From CAYWHE01 sp964458125 (GTDB lineage Bacteria; Bacteroidota; Bacteroidia; AKYH767-A; OLB10), in the NCBI GenBank assembly GCA_964458125.1, contig CAYWHE010000209.1, positions 1 through 7,147 of the forward strand: a DNA stretch of 7,147 bases. The letters run 5' to 3'. The position numbers were made by a program, and so were the translations under genes. Below, piece by piece: positions 1 to 5,918 of the stretch. Within the stretch, counting starts at the first letter, position 1; each line of letters begins with the position of its first letter. The notes beneath the pieces were generated by a model. It did no database searches, was not told the origin of the DNA, and was given only the letters and a program-made list of their open reading frames with translations.

Positions 1-1212
1 TATCCGCATAAACTCTATTATCAGAACCCCCTAAACCCAAACAGCATTTATACGATTTCCAGGAGGTTGTATACTTCCTACAACGGGGGCACAAACTGGA
101 ACATGTCCACGGCATTAACAACGGTTGCCATGCCCTGTATGGCCCAGGGTACCAGTGATACGTCCAGGATTTATGTTATTGATCAGAACTGGGTACGTGG
201 TACCTCCGACTATGGTTCATCCTGGAACGGATCCTGGTACAGGGTGGGTCCGGATAAAACGGATATCTGTGTGAACCCGGCCAATGCAAATGAATCCTAC
301 GTGGCCTTTTCGGGATACATGGCCAATGAAAAAGTGTATAAGCTGACCTGGACGGGAGGCATGACAAGCATCACGGGTTTGAACATCTCCTCCGGTTTGC
401 CCAACGTGCCCGTGTATAAGCTGCTTTATCAGAATACGGCCACACCCGGTTTGTATGCGGGTACTGAAATCGGTGTTTTTTTCCGGAGCGAAGCCACGGG
501 GGTATGGGAATATTTCGGGGGTGGCATGCCGGCCTGCAGGGTGACGGATATGGAAATCAATTATGCGAACAATGTGATTACGGCGGGTACCTATGGCAGG
601 GGATTATGGCAATCCAATTTGTACAGCGGATGTCCCGTAAGTTTTGATCATGGCAATTATTACGTCTTTGGATTGCCATACGCCTATCCGGCAATTGCCG
701 GGCAGGAGTATTTTGAGGCTTCCAATGATATTCATTCATCGGTCAGTATCAGTGGAGGATATGGCGTTGATGTAACCTATAATGCCGGGAACTTTGTATT
801 GCTGACGGATTCCTTCGAGGTGAGAGAAGGAAGCACTTTTTCGGCCCGGACGGGAGGATGCACCAACCCCCAGCCTATGGAGAAACTGGCGGGTGACTTT
901 GCAGGGGACATGCCGGGGATCAAACAAACGGGTTCGGGAAAAGGACCGGTGCAAACGTCCGTTACGCTTTCTCCAAATCCTTCCGCAGAGGCCACCAGCC
1001 TGGTATTGAGAACCGGCAAAGAAGGGAACTATTCCGTTGTGTTATGTGATTTTTCCGGTCGCATGATCCGGAAAGTGATGGACAGGGTCAGTCTGCCTTC
1101 GGGTTTTCATCAGGTAGTCATAAACACCGCTGACCTGGAAAACGGAGCGTATGTTGTGCGTGTATTCAGTCCGGCAGAAGGTTATAATGAAAAACTGATT
1201 GTGAGTCATTAA
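1..1212 (+). CDS. Secreted beta-propeller (BNR/sortilin-like) protein with T9SS type A sorting domain, 5'-partial
   Basis: The frame is open from the first base of the window, so this is the C-terminal 403 codons of a longer protein. An internal TTG at 67 is not a credible start. Residues 1 to about 203 resemble the blades of a BNR/sortilin-like propeller: repeated Trp/Gly-rich strands, then GLYAGTEIGVFF and the closing motif GTYGRGLW (196-203), common in Bacteroidota glycoside-hydrolase-like exoproteins. Residues about 240-287 (ASNDIHSS to RTGGC, with YNAGNFVLL) look like the short beta-stack module often found before sorting domains in this phylum. Residues 321-403 form a type A T9SS C-terminal domain: LSPNPS opening, GRMIRKV middle, NGAYVVRV, and a final KLIVSH. 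The family precedent is export by Sec and then T9SS, with removal of the C-terminal domain and release or anchoring at the surface. Enzyme activity cannot be judged from this fragment; no catalytic residues are identifiable. Confidence 0.88.
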   Translation, partial: YPHKLYYQNPLNPNSIYTISRRLYTSYNGGTNWNMSTALTTVAMPCMAQGTSDTSRIYVIDQNWVRGTSDYGSSWNGSWYRVGPDKTDICVNPANANESYVAFSGYMANEKVYKLTWTGGMTSITGLNISSGLPNVPVYKLLYQNTATPGLYAGTEIGVFFRSEATGVWEYFGGGMPACRVTDMEINYANNVITAGTYGRGLWQSNLYSGCPVSFDHGNYYVFGLPYAYPAIAGQEYFEASNDIHSSVSISGGYGVDVTYNAGNFVLLTDSFEVREGSTFSARTGGCTNPQPMEKLAGDFAGDMPGIKQTGSGKGPVQTSVTLSPNPSAEATSLVLRTGKEGNYSVVLCDFSGRMIRKVMDRVSLPSGFHQVVINTADLENGAYVVRVFSPAEGYNEKLIVSH

Positions 1213-1214
1213 TT

Positions 1215-1237
1215 GGCTGGATTCCCGGCCTGGTTTT
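1215..1237 (+). terminator. Probable intrinsic terminator of the propeller gene
   Basis: Two bases after the TAA stop there is a 6-bp stem, GGCTGG (1215-1220) with CCGGCC (1225-1230), containing one G-U pair and a four-base ATTC loop. It is followed by TGGTTTT. Position, GC-rich stem and trailing T run fit a short rho-independent terminator. The T tract is brief, so efficiency may be modest. Confidence 0.5.
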
Positions 1238-1499
1238 AATGGAAAAAAAGGTGTTTTTTAAAAAATCCGTCACATTTCTATGTAAAAGTAAATTTAATTA
1301 ACCCTGCAGGAGCCCTTTTCTGATGATCATTTTACTTTTTACTATTTTGGTAAAACCTCTTTTTAAAATGGCGAAAAGTATCGATGGCAGGCATTCCCAA
1401 TTTATGTAAAACACCGGCAGCCCTGAATTTTAATTAAAAGGTCAATATGTGGGTCTGAATTCTTCTTTTTTTTCCGAAGTAACTTTAAAGGAAATTATT

Positions 1500-1507
1500 T
1501 ATATTTG
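1500..1507 (+). promoter_or_regulatory. Bacteroidota -7 promoter box for the repeat-protein gene
   Basis: TATATTTG matches the Bacteroidota primary sigma factor -7 consensus TAnnTTTG exactly. Transcription would start near 1514, giving a leader of about 75 bases before the ATG at 1589. No clear TTTG/TTG -33 element is present 17-23 bases upstream; the region there is AACTTTAAAGG. This box overlaps the upstream in-frame TTG at 1505, which argues against translation starting there. Confidence 0.55.
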
Positions 1508-1588
1508 CCTTCCCCCCCTTCCATTAGTCAGAATTCCCGGAGTTGTTTATGTTTTTGTGTGTTATTGCATTTAAAAACCTTCAAAACA

Positions 1589-4500
1589 ATGAAAAATTCC
1601 TTGCTCTTTTTTGTCCTTGCTTTCAGTGCCGGAAATGTGTCAGGTCAATGCCCCAATCCCACAGTTCCCAAGCTGAATGTAGCCCCAAACCCCATATGCG
1701 ACAATGACAGCACGTGGGTTACCCTGACCGGAAACCTGAACGGAGCCGCCTATTGGCAATGGTACACCCAAAGTTGCGGGGGGACACCGGTGGGCACCGG
1801 AACCGGTATCCATGTGAGTCCGCTGACGACCACTACCTATTATGCCAGGGGAGAGGGAGGCTGCATCACCAGTCCAGGACTTTGCGGACAGGCAACGGTT
1901 TTTGTGAATAAATCACCATCCGTGTCCATCAGCGGGGATACTGTTTTTTGCCAGGGCGATTCCTCGGTGCTTACCGCCATCGGGGCAGGAGGTAACAAGT
2001 TAATATGGTCTACCGGCGCCACCACCACTTCAATTACAGTCACCAGTTCCGGCATTTATACCGTTACGGTTTACAACAGTTGCGGATCCAGTACGGCCAG
2101 CGTGCAGGTCACCGTTGAAGCCACCCCTGTTGCAGTCATTTCAGGCAATACCAGTTTCTGCCAGGGCGATTCGGTGACGCTCACGGCATCGGGCGGAACA
2201 TCTTACCAATGGAGCAATGGATCAACCACGGCAGCCATAACGGTTACAGTTGGAGGAANNNNNNNNNNNNNNNNNNNNNNNNNNNNNNNNNNNNNNNNNN
2301 NNNNNNNNNNNNNNNNNNNNNNNNNNNNNNNNNNNNNNNNNNNNNNNNNNNNNNNNNNGATTGTGGTAACCGCCGGAGGAACATACACGGTAAGCGGCAC
2401 GAATGCCTGCGGAGATTCGGCAGCCACTATGACAACCACTACCGATTCAGTTTTAACGATAGGCATTTCCGGTGATTCCTCTTTATGCCAGGGTGAAACC
2501 ATATATCTGGTTGCTATAGGAACAGGTCCATTTCTCTGGTCTACGGGATCATCGGCTGATTCCATTGCAGTTTCAGGGCCCGGGATGTATTCCGTCAGTG
2601 TAAGTAATTCCTGCGGTACATTCACGGCTTCACAGGCGGTAAACCTGGATTCCTTGCCCATACCGGTGATTACCACAAGCGGTCCGGCCACGTTCTGTTA
2701 CGGGGATTCACTCATCCTGACGGCCAGCGGGGGACAGGTTCTCAACTGGTCCACGCTGGATACCACAACTTCCATCACGGTGTATACAGCCGGAACCTAC
2801 ACGGTGACCGTATCCAACAGCTGCGGTACGGCTTCGGCCTCTCAATCTGTTTCGGTTGATACGGCGGTGTTTGTATCCCTTTCCGGAGATTCCGTTGTAT
2901 GCCAGGGAGACAGCGTCACGCTCACGGCTTTCGGAAATGGGGATTACCTCTGGTCTACCGGTTCACTTGTCAATACCATTACCGTTGCTGCTCCAGGAAC
3001 GTATACAGTTACCGTTACCAATTCATGCGGTTCCGCGCAAACTTCAATAACGGTCACCCAGGATTCACTTCCTGTTGCATTCATAACGGCAGGTGGTCCG
3101 ACAACTTTTTGCACCGGTGATTCCGTGCAGTTAACGGCCGGGGGCAGCGGGGGCTACCTGTGGTCCACAGGCGATACCAGCGCATCCATTTTCGTCAGTA
3201 TGGCTGGAACCTACACGGTTACGGTCAGCAACAGTTGCGGCACAGCCGCGTCTTCGGAGGTAATCACCACGGAAAACCCGCCCGTTGCCGGTATCAGCGG
3301 AGGAAACAGTTTCTGTCAGGGGGATTCGGTCATTTTAAACGCTTCGGGCGGCGGCGCCTACCATTGGTCCGATGGATCCACGGGAAATTCCCTGGTGATC
3401 CTTACCCCCGGTTCCTATACGGTAACCGTCACCAATTCCTGCGGTTCCTCATCGGCCTCGCAAACGGTAACCATGGATTCACTGCCGGTGGCCCAGATCC
3501 AGCTGAGCGGCCCGGCCATCTTCTGTGACGGGGATTCGGTGATCCTGACCGCTGCCGGCGGTACTGGTTTCCAGTGGTCGACGGGAGCCACCTCATCATC
3601 CATTACCGTTACTGTGCAGGGAACATATACGGTAACCGTTACCAACACCTGCGGAAGTTCAACGGATGTGCAATCGGTTTCCGTTTTAAATCACATCGTC
3701 ATCACAGCCGGCGGACCCACGGCGCTGTGCAAGGGTGATTCCGTCATCCTGACGGCCAGCGGCGGGGCTCCTTACTTCTGGGTCACGGAAGAAACCACTC
3801 CTTCCATCACAGTCGATACGGCCGGTGTGTATTGGGTGCTGGGTACGAATGGTTGTCCGCCCTCCATGGATTCCATCACCGTCACCGTGGATTCCATTCC
3901 GGTGGTGGTGGCCTTCGGTGATACGATTTTATGCCCGGGTGATTCCGTTTTGCTGAGCGCAACGGGTGGCCTGAATTATTTCTGGTCAACCGGTGACAGT
4001 CTGCCGCAGATTTATGTGCATGTCAGCGGTACCTATATTTCCTATTCCACCAATGCATGCGGAACGGGTTCCGATACCATCAGCGTCAGTCCGAGCGGTT
4101 TGCTGGTGCAGTTCAGCGCTGACGATTCGGCTGGTCTGGCACCATTCCTCGTTCATTTCCTCAACCAAAGCAGTTCGGCATTTCAGCCGGTGACCTACTC
4201 CTGGGATTTCGGTGATCAGTCCACCTCAACCGATATCAACCCCCAGCATACCTTCACGGATACGGGAACCTACGTAGTGGTATTAACCGGAACCGATCAG
4301 ATGGGTTGCCGGGATACCTTCAGCCTGTTGATCCAGGTGGAAGGAGATGATTGTTTTATCCTTCCGGATATTTTCACGCCCAATGGGGATAACCTCAATG
4401 AATATTTCAATGCCATGGGTGTTTGTATCCGGGAAGTGGAAGGACAGATATTCAACCGGTGGGGAGTGGAGCTTTCCGAATGGAAAGGAACTGAAAAGGG

Positions 4501-4624
4501 TTGGGATGGAACCACCAGGGGGGGCTTCAAGGTGCCGCCAGGGTCGTATTTCTATATCATGGACATTCAACTGGTGAATGGTGACCGGTTCCGGCGAAAG
4601 GGGATTGTTACACTGATACGGTAG
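1589..4624 (+). CDS. Large Ig-like/PKD repeat surface protein with T9SS type B (gliding-motility-associated) C-terminal domain
   Basis: I chose ATG 1589 because it opens a clear signal peptide (residues 1-20, MKNSLLFFVLAF...SGQ), lies downstream of the -7 box and follows A-rich sequence. The in-frame TTG at 1505 would add 28 residues not resembling a signal. Domains, numbered with the gap at nominal length (1011 aa): an N-terminal Ig-like domain of the kind with WYTxSCGGTPVGTG and TTTTYYAR (about 25-107); Ig-like repeats at 110-838, each with FC-x-GDS, a W-S-T-G turn, and TYTVTVxNSCG; a PKD domain at 839-919 with YSWDFGD (870-876); and a type B T9SS sorting domain at 920-1011 with FTPNGDN (929-935), FNRWG (955-959), WDG (972-974) and PPGSYFY. 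Known members of this architecture are exported to the cell surface or released, often as adhesins or gliding-motility proteins; adhesion here is inference. A 100-N assembly gap falls inside the repeats, so true length is unknown. The frame is open on both sides. Confidence 0.9.
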   Translation: MKNSLLFFVLAFSAGNVSGQCPNPTVPKLNVAPNPICDNDSTWVTLTGNLNGAAYWQWYTQSCGGTPVGTGTGIHVSPLTTTTYYARGEGGCITSPGLCGQATVFVNKSPSVSISGDTVFCQGDSSVLTAIGAGGNKLIWSTGATTTSITVTSSGIYTVTVYNSCGSSTASVQVTVEATPVAVISGNTSFCQGDSVTLTASGGTSYQWSNGSTTAAITVTVGGXXXXXXXXXXXXXXXXXXXXXXXXXXXXXXXXXXIVVTAGGTYTVSGTNACGDSAATMTTTTDSVLTIGISGDSSLCQGETIYLVAIGTGPFLWSTGSSADSIAVSGPGMYSVSVSNSCGTFTASQAVNLDSLPIPVITTSGPATFCYGDSLILTASGGQVLNWSTLDTTTSITVYTAGTYTVTVSNSCGTASASQSVSVDTAVFVSLSGDSVVCQGDSVTLTAFGNGDYLWSTGSLVNTITVAAPGTYTVTVTNSCGSAQTSITVTQDSLPVAFITAGGPTTFCTGDSVQLTAGGSGGYLWSTGDTSASIFVSMAGTYTVTVSNSCGTAASSEVITTENPPVAGISGGNSFCQGDSVILNASGGGAYHWSDGSTGNSLVILTPGSYTVTVTNSCGSSSASQTVTMDSLPVAQIQLSGPAIFCDGDSVILTAAGGTGFQWSTGATSSSITVTVQGTYTVTVTNTCGSSTDVQSVSVLNHIVITAGGPTALCKGDSVILTASGGAPYFWVTEETTPSITVDTAGVYWVLGTNGCPPSMDSITVTVDSIPVVVAFGDTILCPGDSVLLSATGGLNYFWSTGDSLPQIYVHVSGTYISYSTNACGTGSDTISVSPSGLLVQFSADDSAGLAPFLVHFLNQSSSAFQPVTYSWDFGDQSTSTDINPQHTFTDTGTYVVVLTGTDQMGCRDTFSLLIQVEGDDCFILPDIFTPNGDNLNEYFNAMGVCIREVEGQIFNRWGVELSEWKGTEKGWDGTTRGGFKVPPGSYFYIMDIQLVNGDRFRRKGIVTLIR
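2259..2358. other. Assembly gap (100 N) inside the repeat array
   Basis: Exactly 100 N interrupt the second and third Ig-like repeats. The left flank ends after ...ITVTVGG of repeat 2, and the right flank resumes at IVVTAGGTYTV of repeat 3. A round 100 is the usual placeholder for a gap of unknown size. The frame is kept only because 100 is congruent to 1 modulo 3. Confidence 0.97.
2453..3691 (+). repeat. Three tandem copies of a two-domain (~411-417 bp) higher-order repeat unit
   Basis: Repeats 4-9 alternate between two subtypes. The short subtype (repeats 4, 6, 8; 67-68 aa) opens with I/L-SG-D/G, has C-Q-G-D/E, carries P-G before the Tyr strand and ends in D-S-L. The long subtype (repeats 5, 7, 9; 69-71 aa) opens with two extra residues ending G-P, has F-C-Y/T/D-G-D, and carries A-G or Q-G before T-Y. 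Units are 2453-2869, 2870-3280 and 3281-3691. The pattern indicates expansion by duplicating a pair of domains. Confidence 0.75.
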
Positions 4625-4633
4625 CCTCGCGTT

Positions 4634-4656
4634 GTTCCAGGGTCCCTTCGTGGAAC
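4634..4656. other. Inverted repeat just after the repeat-protein gene
   Basis: GTTCCA (4634-4639) and TGGAAC (4651-4656) form a perfect 6-bp stem around an 11-base loop, nine bases after the TAG stop. Its position suits a transcript 3' end, but no T run follows, so it is not a standard intrinsic terminator. The rest of the 230-bp spacer up to 4854 holds only the promoter at 4794-4824. Confidence 0.35.
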
Positions 4657-4793
4657 TGAAATTCAATTGGTAACAGGGGTATATCCTGCTTCCTTTGAAA
4701 TATTCATTCCAATTCTTTATTGTTTCCATGCGAAGATGATTCCTGGCTGATGGAAACCCCAAAGTGATAAAGGTCATTGTCCGGATAAATCGT

Positions 4794-4824
4794 TTTGACT
4801 TTTTTTGGATCCGGGATACTTTTG
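4794..4824 (+). promoter_or_regulatory. Bacteroidota-type promoter for the rhodanese lipoprotein gene
   Basis: TTTG at 4794-4797 (-33 element) and TACTTTTG at 4817-4824 (-7 element, matching TAnnTTTG) are separated by 19 bases, the spacing expected for the Bacteroidota primary sigma factor. Transcription would begin near 4831, leaving a leader of about 24 bases before the ATG at 4855. The in-frame TTG at 4795 is part of the -33 element and therefore not a start codon. Confidence 0.7.
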
Positions 4825-4854
4825 TTTGGAGTGGTGTCCGGTTTATTCAACAGC

Positions 4855-5262
4855 ATGAAATCATTAAAACGTATTAGCTGCTTTCAATTCAGTCGGTGCA
4901 CCATGCTGATGGGTATATTTTTATTTTTCAGCAGTTGTTTCACCGTCAGGAATACCGGTCGCTTTTCCTATGAAAAACTAATCCCGGATATTTACAAACA
5001 ATTCCTGCAGGACAGCAGCGGGTATTACCTGATTGACGTCAGAACAGCCGGTGAATACCGGAAATCCCATATTCCCGGAGCCGTTAACTACAGCTATCTC
5101 AAGTTTCATTTTGGAAGGGATGTTGATTCGCTCAGCCGGAATTCTCTCGTTTTTGTATATTGCCAGACCTGTCATCGAAGCCCGCTGGCTTCCAGGATCA
5201 TGAAGCGTAAGGGATTCAGGAAGGTGTATGATATGAAAGGGGGATATCAGAAATGGAAATAA
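4855..5262 (+). CDS. Rhodanese-like domain lipoprotein
   Basis: A 135-residue single-domain rhodanese with a lipoprotein signal. ATG 4855 is chosen because it lies just downstream of the promoter. Residues 1-28 hold a basic start (KSLKR), a hydrophobic stretch and a lipobox-like FFSSC with the lipidation cysteine at 28. The rhodanese domain spans about 38-134: YYLIDVRTAGEY (57-68), the HIPGAVN motif (72-78), the active-site loop YCQTCHRS (102-109) with catalytic Cys103, and the C-terminal DMKGGYQKW (126-134). Members of this family carry sulfur as a cysteine persulfide; the substrate here is unknown, and an envelope location is inferred from the lipobox. The loop has a second cysteine (Cys106) where rhodaneses usually have glycine, making a CxxC. 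It could also act in redox exchange or be a non-catalytic sulfur carrier. It has its own promoter and is unlikely to be co-transcribed with the gene upstream. Confidence 0.85.
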   Translation: MKSLKRISCFQFSRCTMLMGIFLFFSSCFTVRNTGRFSYEKLIPDIYKQFLQDSSGYYLIDVRTAGEYRKSHIPGAVNYSYLKFHFGRDVDSLSRNSLVFVYCQTCHRSPLASRIMKRKGFRKVYDMKGGYQKWK

Positions 5263-5370
5263 ATAGTTGACCTTTGATAAGTCAATGGTACAATAGTTAG
5301 ATTGGTCACCGGCAGAGTACGAAGGAAGTTTTTCCTTTCGTCGGCTGGTGCGCAAACAAATTTAAAAAAA

Positions 5371-5874
5371 ATGCAAATCACTATCCTGGCATTACTGGCA
5401 GCAATAATTTTCCCGATAGCTGAGCAGGCCGGTGGGAATGGAAAGGAAAACCACGATTTTCAACAGCAAGGCGGTATAAACCAACTGGAATGGCTGCTGG
5501 GCTCCTGGGAAAATATATCGCCTGGGGGAAATTACACGGAATCCTGGAAACGGTTATGCGATACGGTATATAACGGGGGAAGCTGGTTTGTCAGGGGAAA
5601 TGATACCCTCTCATCGGAGCAGGTGACCCTGGAACAACGGGCCGGGGAACTTTTTTACATTCCCGTAGTAAAGGATCAGAACCAGGGAAATCCGGTGATG
5701 TTCAGGCTTTCCGGGGTGGCCAGTAAATCTTTCAGGTTCGAAAATTCGAATCATGATTTTCCTCAGGTGATTTCCTATACCCAAATCAACAGTGATTCAC
5801 TCGTGGCTGAAATATCCGGTTCGGAGAATGGAAAGAACAGATCGGAGTTGTTTCCGATGCGGAGGAAGCGTTAA
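5371..5874 (+). CDS. Predicted secreted protein, DUF6265-like
   Basis: A 167-residue protein starting at ATG 5371 after an A-rich run (TTTAAAAAAA). The only other in-frame start is a TTG at 5302, which would add 23 residues ahead of the hydrophobic segment and is less likely. Residues 1 to about 20 form a hydrophobic export signal, though without a basic N-terminus. The body has WLLGSWEN (41-48), YTESW (55-59), FYIPVV (95-100), FRFENSNHDFPQ (121-132) and ISYTQINSDSLVAEISG (134-150). I recognise this pattern as the DUF6265 family of Bacteroidota, small secreted proteins of unknown role that may have a calycin-like beta-barrel. No function should be assigned. It lies 108 bp after the rhodanese gene in the same direction; I see no strong promoter in that spacer, so read-through from the rhodanese gene is possible. 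It ends 44 bp from a convergent gene. Confidence 0.8.
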   Translation: MQITILALLAAIIFPIAEQAGGNGKENHDFQQQGGINQLEWLLGSWENISPGGNYTESWKRLCDTVYNGGSWFVRGNDTLSSEQVTLEQRAGELFYIPVVKDQNQGNPVMFRLSGVASKSFRFENSNHDFPQVISYTQINSDSLVAEISGSENGKNRSELFPMRRKR

Positions 5875-5918
5875 AGTTTAACGGTTACCTGTACAGGCAG
5901 GGTTTGTTGGGGACACAC

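Larger units (their letters stand above)
1213..1588. other. AT-rich intergenic region between the two T9SS cargo genes
   Basis: This 376-bp stretch has no convincing gene on either strand. It begins with the probable terminator at 1215-1237 and ends with the promoter box at 1500-1507 plus an approximately 75-base leader. In between are T and A runs, and two spaced copies of a word pair: ATGTAAAA at 1280 and 1404, and TTTAATTAA at 1293 and 1429. I see no tRNA-like, riboswitch-like or CRISPR-like structure. Confidence 0.6.
1916..4102 (+). repeat. Tandem array of at least 11 Ig-like repeats (~204 bp / ~68 aa each)
   Basis: Repeat starts are approximately 1916, 2126, (third copy begins inside the gap), 2453, 2657, 2870, 3071, 3281, 3485, 3692 and 3899. 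Each unit shows FC or LC followed by x-G-D/E, a hydrophobic strand ending T-A-x-G-G, an aromatic-x-W turn, a Ser/Thr-rich strand, G-T-Y-T-V-T-V and N-S-C-G. Both cysteines are present in every complete unit, consistent with one intradomain disulfide each. The tenth unit (3692-3898) is the most divergent: its WSTG turn is replaced by WVTEET and its NSCG by NGCP. Codon choice differs widely between copies, so the units are conserved as protein more than as DNA. Confidence 0.9.

Noticed and set aside
1505..1588. TTG start extending the repeat protein by 28 residues
   Set aside because: The TTG lies inside the -7 promoter box, and the extension would bury a clear signal peptide beginning at ATG 1589.
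2203..2691. Minus-strand open frame across the gap
   Set aside because: It runs antisense to the Ig-like repeats, includes the N run, and has no recognisable protein features; it is a by-product of repeat codon composition.
1916..4102. CRISPR-like or satellite DNA repeats
   Set aside because: The ~204-bp periodicity is coding, continuous in one frame, and conserved in protein but not in DNA; there are no short identical repeats with unique spacers.
4283..4777. Minus-strand 164-codon open frame
   Set aside because: It is mostly antisense to the PKD and sorting domains, and the protein has no family resemblance. The part in the spacer has no promoter or start context of its own.
5267..5294. 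Enterobacterial sigma-70-like TTGACC-N16-TACAAT
   Set aside because: The Bacteroidota primary sigma factor does not use this consensus, so the match is probably chance.
5302..5370. TTG start extending the DUF6265-like protein by 23 residues
   Set aside because: The extension puts a basic, non-family segment before the export signal, and ATG 5371 follows an A-rich stretch typical of starts in this phylum.
5888..5897. Perfect palindrome CCTGTACAGG between the convergent genes
   Set aside because: Ten bases without a loop or T tract do not make a terminator, and a palindrome of this length can occur by chance.
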